Shown here in pieces: positions 28,201 to 36,359 of a stretch of 64,000 nt of DNA. The position numbers and the translations under genes were made by a program. Below the pieces are notes generated by a model that made no database searches, was not told where the DNA came from, and saw only the letters and a program-made list of their open reading frames with translations. Position 1 is the stretch's first letter. Each line of letters opens with the position of its first letter. The stretch comes from Nectonema munidae (lineage: Eukaryota; Nematomorpha; Nectonematoida; Nectonematidae): contig JAUIRK010000928.1 of the NCBI GenBank assembly GCA_030549495.1, positions 75,001-139,000 of the forward strand. Direction: 5' to 3'.

Positions 28201-29467
28201 ATATAAAAGGTTTCAGTTTTTCATATTCCAAAAATCCTACACTTTCAGGGAATATGAAAGTTCTTTCATTATTGTGCAGTTTTTTTCATTAAATCTGAAA
28301 AAGCAATTAAAAGGATGAACATTTGTCGAAAACCAAACCTGTTGTCAAATTCCTCTAGAATCAATTGTAAGGTTTCATCGTATAGAATACGAAATGTTAT
28401 GATTTTTCTGCGTTATCATCGAAAATATCAAAAATATTATCTGTGGAACTGGAATTGTCAACATAAAATCTCATTTTCTTGATTAATGAATCAAATTCGT
28501 TTTCGTCATCTTTGAATTCTAACAAAATTTTCACCAAATCTTCTACCAAACTTATCCCAATAATGATATTATTATCTTCTTTCTAAATCAATTAGTATAG
28601 TGCACAATTCATGTAACTTCGAAAATGTAGTTTACTTGGAGGTAGTCATTAGCAGGTTTTTTGGCTGGACCCCATGTTAGCCCTCCCACATCAAATACCT
28701 ATTTTAATGGATTTAAAATTTACTCAAAACTTTTATAATTTAATTTTTTTGAGTGGGTTTTGCATCCAGGGGAAGAAATATCTCTCTTATCTGGACGGGT
28801 GATTCTTAGACCAAGAACACTCTTAATTTGATTTTCATTCATTGGAATAATTCAAAGAAAAAAAAGTAAAACATATGTATTTGGTAAATTGCAAAATTTA
28901 TAAAAAAATATTGATTTAACAACTTGGCGCTTGTTTGGCCCCCTCATTTTTGGAAATCTAGAACCGCCACTGATCTCCAGGTAGATTAGTTGGCTTGTGG
29001 AATCAAGGATCTTTTTGACTAATAAGTAGTTTTAAAGGATCTTTGATTTGTTCCAATTCTGCACAAAGCTTTGCCTTTTTCTTTTTATTATTGCTATGCT
29101 TTTGGTTTGTATATATATATATATATATAAATAGTGAATGAATGTATATGTAAATTATATTGTATGGAAGGTTGAAGTGTATGAGCATGCGAACTTTTGA
29201 CATACAAAATATTACAAATAGGTAGGTTAATATAAAGAATAAAGCATTTAAATTTACAGTAAGATATATGTTAATCATTACAAGGGCATTAAAGTTACAA
29301 CTATATATGACAAAATTTCATTTAAGGAGGAAGAATTGGAGAAAATTGCCGTAGAAAATAACAGAAAGGCGAATATAATTGACCAAATTTCGCGCATACT
29401 CTTTCCCACAGCATTCTTTGTCTTTAATATCATATACTGGAAATTCTATCTCAATGACTCCTCATGA
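4154..29467 (+). CDS. Cys-loop anion-type ligand-gated ion channel subunit (GluCl/GABA/Gly-receptor-like), 5' end missing
   Basis: Exons: 4154-4251, 6134-6201, 12066-12292, 12346-12428, 15287-15421, 20005-20196, 22958-23124 and 29327-29467. Every junction is GT-AG and reading phase is kept throughout, giving about 369 residues to the stop. In order it shows the N-terminal helix ([15 protein letters not shown]), the [12 protein letters not shown] loop, LWTPDIFF, the Cys-loop with two cysteines 13 residues apart around MDLSRYPFD, and FGYHLIQTF into M1. M2 follows with the anion-selectivity Pro-Ala-Arg, then M3 ([12 protein letters not shown]) and M4 ([13 protein letters not shown]). The product should be a plasma-membrane pentameric chloride channel subunit. 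GluCl-type receptors carry an extra cysteine pair near the ligand-binding C-loop; it is absent here, and the M3-M4 loop is short. The ligand is unknown. The signal-peptide exon was not found. Confidence 0.93.
4252..6133. other. Channel intron A-B
   Basis: This 1.88-kb AT-rich intron contains the 454-bp hAT-like element at 5007-5460. Nothing else is recognisable. Confidence 0.7.
5007..5460. mobile_element. Non-autonomous hAT-like element with perfect 8-bp target duplication
   Basis: The ends are CAGTGGTTCCCAACC and GGTTGGGAACCACTG, perfect 15-bp inverted repeats of classic hAT type. CTCTAAAG stands directly on both sides (4999-5006 and 5461-5468), an exact 8-bp duplication. The 454-bp interior is AT-rich and non-coding. 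The exact duplication suggests a fairly young insertion. Confidence 0.93.
6134..6201 (+). CDS. Channel exon B: first beta strand
   Basis: Lies between TTTGTGTTTAG and GTATTA. With the leftover base of exon A it reads [20 protein letters not shown] and ends in Ser-Met, so that exon C continues as the invariant-type MDF. This is the V.V.I.INS(M)S family strand. Confidence 0.85.
6470..6536 (+). repeat. Left arm of a ~67-bp inverted repeat
   Basis: It contains TTAATTTTCGACCACT and CATCTTCAGATCAC. The reverse complement recurs at 9793-9861 with about 80% identity by eye, giving a 3.4-kb unit with terminal inverted repeats. I cannot assign the family. Confidence 0.7.
7525..9290 (+). pseudogene. 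Decayed piggyBac-type transposase, interrupted by a SINE
   Basis: Fragments appear in the family order. There is an acidic N-terminus ([20 protein letters not shown]), then an alpha-helical segment like [21 protein letters not shown] at 7960-8040. ISVDETLC follows (8367), then [13 protein letters not shown] (8532), a C-terminal YN.YMG segment (8850) and the Cys-rich tail [12 protein letters not shown] with [13 protein letters not shown] (9200-9285). Frames change and stops occur, so it is not functional. A SINE sits between the second and third fragments. No convincing CCC/TTAA ends were found for this copy. Confidence 0.85.
8174..8348 (+). mobile_element. tRNA-derived SINE, copy 1, inserted in the piggyBac relic
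   Basis: It carries the pol III B box GGTTCGATCCC within a tRNA-like head and ends in ACCTTT repeats. TTTGAATT flanks it on both sides (8166-8173 and 8349-8356), a target duplication. Removing it would restore the continuity of the surrounding piggyBac relic, so the SINE arrived later. Two more copies are at 13195-13349 and about 23356-23515. Confidence 0.92.
9793..9861 (-). repeat. Right arm of the ~67-bp inverted repeat
   Basis: GTGATCTGAAGATGAG and GGTCGAAAAGTAATCC are the complement of the block at 6470-6536. The CTGAAGATGA ... GTCGAAAA order resembles a motif common in retroelement ends, but the hammerhead core is not met. Confidence 0.7.
11415..11499 (+). repeat. Five units of a 17-bp tandem repeat
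   Basis: The units are variants of AATTGGTCGAATGCGAC, five in a row with exact 17-base spacing and strong drift between units. Confidence 0.85.
12066..12292 (+). CDS. Channel exon C: loop D to beta 6
   Basis: Encodes [14 protein letters not shown], then [19 protein letters not shown] and [16 protein letters not shown]. The WTPD.FF.NE and IRIFP.G...YS segments closely follow glutamate-gated chloride channels. Bounded by TTTAG and GTAAGA. Confidence 0.93.
12346..12428 (+). CDS. Channel exon D: Cys-loop
   Basis: After a 53-base intron it encodes [17 protein letters not shown] and [10 protein letters not shown]. The two cysteines are separated by 13 residues around the YPFD core, which is the defining Cys-loop. 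The exon ends with one base before GTAAGC. Confidence 0.95.
13142..13480 (+). mobile_element. Tigger/pogo-like DNA transposon end, split by a SINE
   Basis: It begins TACAGTCGAACCTCGTTATA, with ACGAAATTCTCC following. This is the typical CAGTCGAACCTCGTTATAACGAA end of Tigger-like Tc1/mariner elements behind a TA. Further ATAACGAA-type sequence continues after the SINE. The other terminus is not visible, so it is a fragment. Confidence 0.65.
13195..13349 (+). mobile_element. tRNA-derived SINE, copy 2
   Basis: Same family as 8174-8348: GGTTCGATCCCGCATCAAGC, then a conserved body ending in TACCTTTAC. CTTTTAGTAAT lies on both sides (13184-13194 and 13350-13360), an 11-bp target duplication inside the Tigger-like sequence. 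Confidence 0.92.
13747..14126 (+). repeat. 17-bp minisatellite, CGCCCCAAAAACCAAAA, ~20 units
   Basis: Nearly identical 17-base units run from 13756 to 14080, with one short unit near 13945, and decay at the right end into CCGATACCAAAACG-type units. Because 17 is not a multiple of three, all frames stay open and produce false Pro/Lys/Asn/Gln or Gly/Phe/Trp/Leu proteins on both strands. The boundary sequences recur at 1583-1655. Confidence 0.95.
15287..15421 (+). CDS. Channel exon E: loops F and C region
   Basis: Joined to exon D it reads [19 protein letters not shown] and later [18 protein letters not shown]. The YG.T...V...W signature places it after the Cys-loop. The second cysteine pair of GluCl and glycine receptors would be encoded here and is missing. 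The donor GTGAAA stands about 20 bases before hAT-derived sequence. Confidence 0.88.
15440..15650 (-). mobile_element. hAT terminal fragment, inverse copy of the 3' part of 21226-21827
   Basis: After a G run, GCTCAAAGTGGCTGAAACTA through GTCATAAAAGTAAGGTGATG to about 15640 is the reverse complement of 21595-21790. It abuts the tail of the LINE at 15653. Confidence 0.8.
15653..18196 (-). mobile_element. 5'-truncated LINE (CR1/Jockey-like reverse transcriptase)
   Basis: Reading right to left, it starts at the end of the endonuclease domain (HLPIVLSF), then the linker with [15 protein letters not shown] (17396-18196). The reverse transcriptase follows, with [19 protein letters not shown] and the catalytic FADD (16860-16790). 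A C-terminal part with [12 protein letters not shown] comes next, then a 3' tail ending in (CTTT)n near 15653. Several frame breaks separate the segments, so it is inactive. Truncation at the 5' end fits target-primed integration. Confidence 0.9.
18197..20004. other. Rest of channel intron E-F
   Basis: AT-rich. Near 18460 GCGTAGCTAGGGCAAA looks like a worn hAT end. No exon with channel-like coding was found. Confidence 0.55.
20005..20196 (+). CDS. Channel exon F: M1 and M2
   Basis: Encodes [19 protein letters not shown], then M1 with MTWVSFWL, then [19 protein letters not shown]. The Pro-Ala-Arg before M2 is the anion-selectivity signature. Ends with one base before GTATCT. Confidence 0.95.
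20703..20833. mobile_element. 131-bp TTAA-type (piggyBac-like) MITE
   Basis: Perfect TTAA flanks (20699-20702 and 20834-20837). The ends are CCCATTTACGACCAA and TTGGTCTTAAATGGG. Internal ATCGTCTGC repeats are shared with the element at 60083-60187. Confidence 0.88.
21226..21827 (+). mobile_element. hAT transposon relic with C-terminal dimerisation domain
   Basis: The inverted ends are CAGGGCCCGCGCACC and GGTTACGGCGGGCTCTG. At 21470-21600 it encodes [20 protein letters not shown] and [16 protein letters not shown], the hallmark hAT C-terminal domain (S.ASCER.FS.LK). Most of the transposase is missing. I could not see a clean 8-bp duplication. Confidence 0.85.
22060..22220 (+). mobile_element. 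tRNA-derived SINE of a second family
   Basis: A head with box-A-like TAGGTAGAGGCG and B box GGGTTCGAATCCCGG is followed by an unrelated body and an A run at 22206-22220. The acceptor stem does not pair, so it is a SINE rather than a tRNA gene. Confidence 0.75.
22958..23124 (+). CDS. Channel exon G: M3
   Basis: Joined to exon F it reads [20 protein letters not shown], then [18 protein letters not shown] (M3) and a basic loop. The end at GTG/GTTTCG is phase 0, matching exon H. The donor is not strong and could be a few bases off. Confidence 0.9.
23356..23515 (-). mobile_element. tRNA-derived SINE, copy 3 (minus strand)
   Basis: GCGGGATCGAACCCAAGACC is the reverse complement of the B-box region of copies 1 and 2. 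The AAAGGTAAAGG tail is on the left. TATAAA-like sequence on both sides may be a short target duplication. Confidence 0.9.
24290..24430 (-). pseudogene. hAT transposase C-terminal fragment
   Basis: The minus frame reads [20 protein letters not shown], like the FS.MK.IKT..R.RLT.EH end of Charlie/ZBED-type hAT proteins. The upstream part of this frame (to 24770) is His/Leu-rich simple-looking sequence and is not supported as protein. Confidence 0.55.
27486..28972 (-). mobile_element. Worn hAT-like element
   Basis: The left end is CAGAGGCGTACTCAG; the right end, reversed, is CAGTGGCGGTTCTAG. Both are followed inward by a purine-rich G-block. A minus-strand remnant like [16 protein letters not shown] near 28310-28380 fits hAT transposase. 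No target duplication is visible, which suggests an old copy. Confidence 0.55.
29327..29467 (+). CDS. Channel exon H: M4 and stop
   Basis: After TTTCATTTAAG it encodes [20 protein letters not shown], then [20 protein letters not shown] and LNDSS-stop. The D..SR..FP..F..FN..YW pattern is the diagnostic M4 start of Cys-loop receptors. Phase 0 matches exon G. Confidence 0.93.
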   Translation, partial: EEELEKIAVENNRKANIIDQISRILFPTAFFVFNIIYWKFYLNDSS

Positions 29468-29496
29468 ACCTTTCAAATGTGCACTCTTTTACACGA

Positions 29497-29502
29497 AATA
29501 AA
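29497..29502 (+). promoter_or_regulatory. Polyadenylation signal AATAAA of the channel gene
   Basis: A canonical AATAAA lies 30 bases after the TGA stop. The close spacing implies a short 3' UTR. Confidence 0.55.
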
Positions 29503-30198
29503 TCATTCTTCTATATAAAAATTATTTTCATCTTTTTCTCCATGCAAACTTCCACAAGTGATTAATTAATGCAGGGGATGTGTGCGTATCCGTTTCTTGT
29601 AAAAAGCACAAAACCAGATGAAACTTTTTGTAATGAAAATATTATTCCACAAAGAAATTTTTTCAAAAATGATATCATTCTAAGAATGTAGTGATGATGA
29701 TGAAATACAAAATTAATTAATGGTCACTATTATATAATTATAATAATGTCCAGTGCACAGGAAAAAATAAATATACTATTGGACAAAATATAAAAAGTCA
29801 TTAGTCCATTCGTTATTGAGTATTTTAGTTGATAATAATTCATCAATCAGATGTTATAAGCTGGCAATGGAGGAAATAAAAGAATTCATTGACTAAGCGT
29901 CAATCCTTCACTTCTATGCGTCGTTCCTGATGTTGTGTAAAGAAAATGTGTATATTTTATTGAAAAAGCGTATTAAAATACATTCAATAAAAGTAGATTT
30001 GATAACGAAATCACATTTAAATAAGAAGAAAATATGCAAAAATAATTTAAAAAAAAAAGAAGAAATAAGCGATAAAATCGATTTTAAAAATAAGCATCAT
30101 CATCATTTTAGCATAATTCTGGAGTAAAAAAATAGGACATCAGATAAAAAATACTGAGCAATCGGATTGACTTGGTCTTCCACTTGGTGTATCTCTAT
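29503..30198. other. Convergent intergenic spacer
   Basis: About 700 bases lie between the 3' ends of the channel (+) and RhoGDI (-). It is AT-rich with a CATCAT run near 30095. The short Lys-rich open frame at 29930-30127 has no recognisable content. Confidence 0.6.
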
Positions 30199-30386
30199 CT
30201 ACTGACTGATGCAAATAGTCCAACTCCATTTTGCGTATTCATTTTTGTCGTCATCAAGAATAGTGGAGTGGATCGTGTAGTTTCCACGCAAAAAAATGCC
30301 TGAAGGCGCTTCGAGTATTTCCGTGTGATAAGTGTAGGGAGACAATTTGGGTGCGAAACTTCCTATCATGAAGGTTTCAGAGTTTA
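30199..30386 (-). CDS. RhoGDI: RhoGDI exon 4
   Basis: After TACTTAAG it encodes VNSETFMIGSFAPKLSPYTY, EILEAPSGIFLRGNYTIHST, ILDDDKNEYAKWSWTICISQ and a TAG stop. The MIGS(F/Y).P, EAP.G...RG.Y and DDD...W.W landmarks are those of the RhoGDI beta-sandwich. Confidence 0.95.
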
Positions 30387-33300
30387 CTTAAGTATACGCA
30401 AAAGATTAAACACTTCAATTAAAAAAGGCATTGCGGGGTTTTTATGGATAGAAAAAAAATTAAAGTTCATGATCAAAAGGACAATAAATACTTAAACATT
30501 AGAATCAGCACATATTTTATGAACATTTGAAGGAACAGTAGAAAACTTAGTGTTTCCAAATGAAAATAACGTAAACATTTAAAGGTATCATGAAATAAAT
30601 GTTTTATGAAATTCAGGAGCAGTTTCGGATAAAGGAATTATTTTATGAATGATAAAAAAATTACTTATTTTGAAATTTTTAAAATCAATCTGATCCAATA
30701 CTATTATATGTTTCATTAATTTTTTACTAATCATTAACCCTATTAGTGCTGGGGGCGTAAAACGCCCCCCCCCCCTTCACTAAAAAATTAATTGTAGAAA
30801 ATTGGCTGAATCATATCCCTTCAAATTTTGTGACTTTTCCTAAAATCGCTAGCTGCATCTTTTGAATCCATTTTCATGGTAGTTGAATGACCCCTTGATG
30901 TCCAAAACTGTCAATCAAAATCAAAAATTAAAATTTTTCAGCAAAATTTTGACATTATCTGTACTTAACCTTATAACTTAGGATCTATATTATATAATAC
31001 CCTGAAAATTTATAATTATATACAGTTTGGAACGCATAACACTTTATATATTTAATTTTTTCAATAATCATGGCTACTTTTTAGAAAATGTCAATCAAAA
31101 TTTTGATTGATCAAAAATATATCTAATAAAATATACCTTTAAATTTTACATAAAATATATGTTTTTATACTAAATCGGTCATGCTGTTTTCATTTCTGGA
31201 CTCATTTTTTACATTTAGGATTAGAAAATACCTATAAGTATTAATCAAATTTGCGGTTTACTTCTGAAAATTGTCTCCAAAAACATTCCTTCACATTTTA
31301 CATAAAATATATGCGTTATGCTAAATCGGCCATGCTGGTTTAATTTCTGGACTCATTTTTTACGTTTAGGATCTGGAAATACCTAAAAGTGTTAATCAAA
31401 TTTGCGGTTTACTTTCTATTAAACGTAATTCTCTAATTCAAAAAACCGTGCCTGATCCTTTCTTTTTGGGATAAATCAATTTTTTGACAGTTTTGTTTGA
31501 TTTTTATAAAAAAAAAAGAATATCACCACTGAATTACGCATGCTTAAAAATGGGTATGTATGTGTAAAAAACTTTATATTATTACTTAAATAAAAAGTTT
31601 CTTTTTAAGATGAGCTGTCATATATAAATCAATGCTTTGATAACTTTCATTGATTTTTATAAAAAAAATGAATATCACCACTGAATTCAGCATGCTTGAA
31701 AATGGGTGTGTATGTGTAAAAAACATTATATAATTATTTAGATAAAAAGTTTCTTTTTTGAGATGAGCTTTCATATGTAAATCACTTTTTTGACACGTTT
31801 GAATGATTTTCATAAAAAATGAATATCACTACTGAATTCAGCATATTTGAAAATGGGTATACATGTGTAAAAAACTTTATATACTTATCTAGATAAAAAG
31901 TTCCTTTTTGAGATGAGCTGTCACATTTAGATCATTTTTTTGACAGGTTTGATTGATTTTCATAAAAAATGAATATCAACACTGAATTCAACATATTTGA
32001 AAATGGGTATACATGTGTAAAAAACTTTATATACTTATTTAGATAAAAAGTTCCTTTTTGAGATGAGCTGTCACATTTAGATCAATTTTTTGACAGGTTT
32101 GATTGATTTTCATATAAATGAATATCACAACTGAATTCAGCATATTTGAAAATAGGTATACATGTGTAAAAAACTTTATATACTTATTTAGATAAAAAGT
32201 TCCTTTTTGAGATGAGCTGTCACATTTAGATTAATTTTTTGACAGGTTTGATTGATTTTCAATAAAAAATGAATATCACCACTGAATTCAGCATATTTGA
32301 AAATGGGTATACATATGTAAAAAACTTTATATACTTATTTAAATAAAAAGTTCCTTTTTGAGATGAGCTGTCAAATATAAACCAATTTTTTGACAGGTTT
32401 GATTGATTTTGATAAAAAATGGACATCACCACTGAATTCAGCATAGTTGAAATATATATGTAACATCAAAAATATTTATAAAAACTTATTAATATCTGAG
32501 AAAAATAGGGGGAGCACTTTACGCCCCCCCCCCCCCCCAGCACTTGAGCGGACAAATTTTGCCGAGCACTAATAAGGTTAATACTGTGAAGTATTTTTGT
32601 AGAGAAGGCATAATTTAAATATTTCCGTAAAAATTAGAGGAATTAAACTTAAATGTACTGAAATTCGGACACAAACTCTAGCAATGGCAGCGAAAGCTGA
32701 GGAATCGGACAAAACAATTTTTTTTAAAGAACTATTGGAAAATTAGAGAGATGATCTTATTTGTTCTATAAATTCTTGTCAGCATATAGCCTATTGGTGA
32801 AAACAAATGATACAGTCATGTTCGATTCCTCATATTAGTAACACCCCATGTGTGTCTAATTTTATGAAACATTAATCTTCCCTTGGATGTAATACCTACA
32901 AATGGGCATATATAATTTTATAATTATAACAAACTTGATAATTTACATAAAATATAAAATAATTTGTTTGTTTTTATTTCAATTGAATATAAAAGTCGAA
33001 TTGAGAGCGGTTAGGATTTGTATACCATTTCAATTCTGTTGCACCATTTTGCAATTTCGACGCACCTTTATATATTTATTTTTTTTTAAATAATTTTCTT
33101 CATCGAATCTAATTTGATTAAGAGTTAAAATGTCAAAATCCAGTTGTATTGAAAGGACAGGATTTTTTGTTTTAAATATGTTCTGCAATTATAATCAATC
33201 AAACTACCCTCCTATATCCAAAATACCGGCATATCTAAAAAAATTTTTAACGTATATACCTTCCTCAATCAATTAAAACATCAAAAATAATCGATCCTAT

Positions 33301-34828
33301 ATATTCACCAGTATAGCTTCCAGAAAAAGTTTTTTCAGGTGATTGTATCTAATCTATTATGAAAGTTCTCTTCTCTAAGCTCAATTCTAAACACTATGTT
33401 TCAATTACCTCCTACGATTTATACAAAGCCTTTAACAGCGTTAACCATGTTATCATTCTGAATAAACTTATGCGACTTAACTTTAGCCGAAAGACCATCC
33501 TTTTGCTAAATTCCTACTCATAAAATTTCCTCAACACCATTTAATAATGTACTTCCTCAAGGCTCTACCCTTAGTCCTATCCTACTTAATCTATACATTA
33601 ACGATCTTCCTTATTTTCATTATGAAGACTATATCTATTCAGTATCCTTTCACAAAACTTTAAGAAATCTAATTACAATAAACAAGACGACCTCTGAACA
33701 ACAAAAACAATGGTGTTCCTTCAACTTGATTTTCAATCTTGATTCAATTAAAAATAATTGTTACCGCCTCTCCCAAATCTAAACTTTGTGTACCTTCTTA
33801 GACGAGTACATAAAAAATTCGTTTCATGGAGTTGACATTACAAAAAAATATATTTATCTGCAGCTGCTTACCTTTAACTCCCTTTTTCGTGAACACTTGA
33901 TGATACTTTAAGCCATAAACAATTTCTCTTTGTACGTAGAACTTCAACTGCATCCTATACTTCTCGCCTTCTTTTAAAGCAAAATCTTCTGAAAGCTTCA
34001 ATTCTTCGGCTCCATTACACTCTTTGAACAAAAAACGATTTAAGCGGAAAGATCGTATCATTTTAATGGAAAATTGAGAATCTTTGTAATAAGCCAATAA
34101 AAATAAAAAACAAATATTCACAAACAAGATCGAAATACACAGGAGAAATTATTTGCATTTCATTTCATTAGAATTTAATATTCGAATAAAACCTATTTTT
34201 AATATTTAATAAAATGTCCTTCAATAAACATACTAAAGGAATTCTAAAGGAACATGGCAACAAAACATTAGGATCAAAACTTCAATAAAGTTGACCAAAT
34301 CAGGGCTTCAAAGTCGGAGCCGCAAAATTTGTTTACTATGAGTCGGTGTCGGAGTCACAAATAACAAAAAAACGGTTCCTATGTCTGGCTCCAAGCGTTT
34401 AATTCGTGGTGTATCAAAATCATAATTGTTTAGACCAATTATGATAGCCAAAATGTAGTTATATAGCATAAGGAAACAAGTGTAACTTATTAACAGTTAA
34501 ACAAAGACAATCAACAGTCCTTCTATAAGAGATACCTTTTATATCAAGAGAAAACTTTAAATTGTCATCGACAAAACATCCCATTGAAATAGGAAGAACA
34601 AAGCCTGGATCGGTGGCATCTTAAAAATATAGTTCTATAACAATAAAACTATTTAAGCAATATATATTTACCTATAATTATATTTAAAGTAGCACTTTCA
34701 CCAAGTAAGGTTTTTTTATATTTAGTTAAACTATCATCATTTAAATCCAGTGTCTTTATTTCACTTAAAGTTTTGTAACCAGGAGTGGTAAAATTAATAT
34801 TCGAATTTTCGCAATATGTTTCATCCAT
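30199..34828 (-). CDS. RhoGDI: Rho GDP-dissociation inhibitor, complete, four exons
   Basis: Exons, 5' to 3': 34828-34672, 34619-34536, 34021-33872 and 30386-30199. All introns are GT-AG and phase 1, and the joined protein is 192 residues; animal RhoGDIs are about 200. The N-terminal arm has LSEIKTLDLNDDSLTKYKK, matching the Rho-switch-binding helices. The immunoglobulin-like domain has FALKEGEKYRMQLKFYVQRE, then IVYGLKYHQVFTKKGVK, FMIGSFAPKLSPYTYHTE and EAPSGIFLRGNYTIHS. The C-terminus WSWTICISQ is a little shorter than usual. It should act in the cytosol, extracting prenylated Rho GTPases from membranes through the hydrophobic pocket. The start ATG is the first in frame and begins a typical acidic arm. 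Confidence 0.96.
30738..32577. mobile_element. 1.84-kb non-autonomous TTAA element with internal ~150-bp tandem repeats
   Basis: TTAA on both sides (30734-30737 and 32578-32581). The inverted ends are CCCTATTAGTGCT and AGCACTAATAAGG, followed inward by GGGGGCGTAAA-type G/C runs at both ends. About six tandem units of roughly 150 bases lie between 31500 and 32450, each with GATGAGCTGTCA, TTTTTTGACAGGTTTGATTG and CACTGAATTCAGCAT. No long coding frame. It looks like a piggyBac-class passenger. A worn inverse relative lies at about 47900-48990. Confidence 0.85.
33390..33790 (+). pseudogene. LINE reverse-transcriptase fragment
   Basis: It reads SYDLYKAFNSVNHVIILNKL and then, after frame changes, VLPQGSTLSPILLNLYINDL. 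These are conserved blocks A and B of a CR1/Jockey-like reverse transcriptase. The orientation is opposite to RhoGDI. It is short and broken. Confidence 0.8.
33872..34021 (-). CDS. RhoGDI: RhoGDI exon 3
   Basis: Acceptor TTTTTTGTTCAAAG, donor GTAAGC. Encodes ECNGAEELKLSEDFALKEGE, then KYRMQLKFYVQREIVYGLKY and HQVFTKKGVK: the core LKEG..YR....F.V.REIV.G..Y segment. Confidence 0.96.
34536..34619 (-). CDS. RhoGDI: RhoGDI exon 2
   Basis: Acceptor TATTTTTAAG, donor GTATCT. Encodes ATDPGFVLPISMGCFVDDNL and KFSLDIK, which fits the DP..V.V..L.L.......L..DL strand region. Confidence 0.88.
34672..34828 (-). CDS. RhoGDI: RhoGDI exon 1 with start codon
   Basis: Starts MDETYCENSNINFTTPGYKT, then LSEIKTLDLNDDSLTKYKKT and LLGESATLNIII. 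The (I)EI..LD.(D)D(E)SL.KYK..LLG motif is the conserved regulatory arm. Donor GTAAAT, phase 1. Confidence 0.93.
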
Positions 34829-35210
34829 TTAAAAAATAGGGTAAAAGAGGAAGATTGATATTCAAAACAAAAATACTATTTTTCTTTCTTTCCATTTTTA
34901 ATTCCTATAAATCTTGTTTTCTAACATCTTCTTTCAGTTAATAAAATTTAATTTTACTGTTTTATATATATTTACAAACGAAAATACTCGTATATTCAAT
35001 AAGAATATTTAAGATGTATACTTTGTTAGCATCCTTTGAAAAGTGGTTTTTTCAGAGGCGTAGCCAGGGTAGGCTAGAGGACCGGGCGCCTTTGATAAAA
35101 CTATTGGCTCCTCCTGAAAAAATAAATTCGTACCAAATAAAGCTAGATCATTTTAATATAAAAAAATTTTTCTATAACGAATATGTTTATTTAAATGTTG
35201 ATATTCAAAT
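34829..35210. other. RhoGDI upstream region with a hAT-like end
   Basis: CAGAGGCGTAGCCAGGGT at about 35055 is a hAT-type terminus, but I found no partner. The promoter of RhoGDI should lie just right of 34828; no TATA box is evident. Confidence 0.45.
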
Positions 35211-35340
35211 ACATTCATATTCAAATACATACAACATGTTTCATTCACGTCCAAATACATACAATATATTTCATTCATATTCAAATACATGCAACATGTT
35301 TCATTCACGTTCAAATACATAGAATATGTTGCAATCATAT
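35211..35340 (+). repeat. 30-bp tandem repeat, ~4.5 units
   Basis: Units read CATTCATATTCAAATACATA followed by CAACATGTTT, with alternate units carrying CACGTCC variants. Open frames rich in Ile/His/Gln come from the repeat. Confidence 0.85.
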
Positions 35341-35564
35341 ACACCCATTCGACATTCAAATAAGCCTGCGATTCAATACTAATTTGACTATTTGAAACTC
35401 ACCTCTTTTGGATATAAATAGACGTGCATTTTCGATAGGACACAGATTTCTTCTTATTGAATCTTTTCTTGTCTTGATTTTATAATCGCTAATTCGTGTT
35501 CAATAAATCTTATCTTTATTACCTTGTATAATGGTTCAAATGAGTATTTTTGATGATAATTGCT

Positions 35565-35790
35565 TAAAACATTTTGATATTCAAAGGATTGATTTCATCC
35601 AGCGAGCCGAAAAATATCCGAAATTCATTTTGAAGATTAATTATATAAATAGTATATGGTATCATTTAGAATTAACTCTAACGATGATTTGTCTTCATTG
35701 TTAAGATTTGATATTCAAATGATTGATTTCATCCAGCGAGCCCAAAAATACCGGAAATTCATTTTGAAGCTTACTTATCTAAATATATGA
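35565..35790 (+). repeat. Two-copy direct repeat (~140 bp)
   Basis: GATTTCATCCAGCGAGCC with ATTCATTTTGAAG downstream occurs near 35588 and again near 35722 with a few differences. Part of the flank (ATCATTTAGAATTAACTC) recurs near 36258. Confidence 0.7.
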
Positions 35791-35840
35791 TGTTACGTTG
35801 AAGTGTAATTGATGATATAATTTTATTATATTAACGAAAG

Positions 35841-36020
35841 TTAGTAGAGATCTTCAGTCTTCTTGGCTCATTGATAGCCTTTTGTTGATGATAACGGTGA
35901 ATTGGCAGAGATCTTCAGTCTTCTTGGCTCATTGATAGCCCTTTGTCGATGATAACGGTGAATTGACAGAGGTCTTTTCACTTTTCTCTGGCTCATTGAT
36001 AACCTTTGTTGATGACGGTG
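35841..36020 (+). repeat. ~62-bp tandem repeat, three units
   Basis: The unit AGAGATCTTCAGTCTTCTTGG-like block, then CTCATTGATAGCC and GATGATAACGGTGAATTG, occurs three times; the last is the most diverged. Confidence 0.85.
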
Positions 36021-36359
36021 AAGATCTAAAGTAGTGATGCCTCGCTTTCTTTATTTACATATATATGTTCTGTGTATTATGCGGGTATGTGTATGTGTGT
36101 GTCAGTGTGTCCTTGTGAGTACATTGATGCTTAAAGATTGTATAAATATAATTTTGTCTTGGAGATTGAATATTAACAGTAGAGGATAATGCGTACATTA
36201 AAAGGTGTTAATTGAATGTCATTTAATAACATTAGAGGATAATGTTACATATGATATCATTTAGAATTAACTCTGAGGATGTTTTGTTTTCATTGTTAAA
36301 GATTAAATCAAAAGCAACTCATGATATTTATTGTATAACTTTTTAATTTTTGAATTTAA

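Larger units (their letters stand above)
23125..29326. other. Channel intron G-H
   Basis: This 6.2-kb intron contains SINE copy 3 (about 23356-23515), a hAT C-terminal fragment (24290-24430) and a worn hAT element (27486-28972). Between 24.8 and 26.9 kb I see only AT-rich sequence. A block of about 43 bases near 24712 recurs at 27196. Confidence 0.65.
30387..33871. other. RhoGDI intron 3 with a TTAA element and a LINE fragment
   Basis: This intron is 3.5 kb, while the other two are 52 and 514 bases. The excess is largely the 1.84-kb element at 30738-32577 and LINE sequence at about 33390-33790. Confidence 0.8.
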
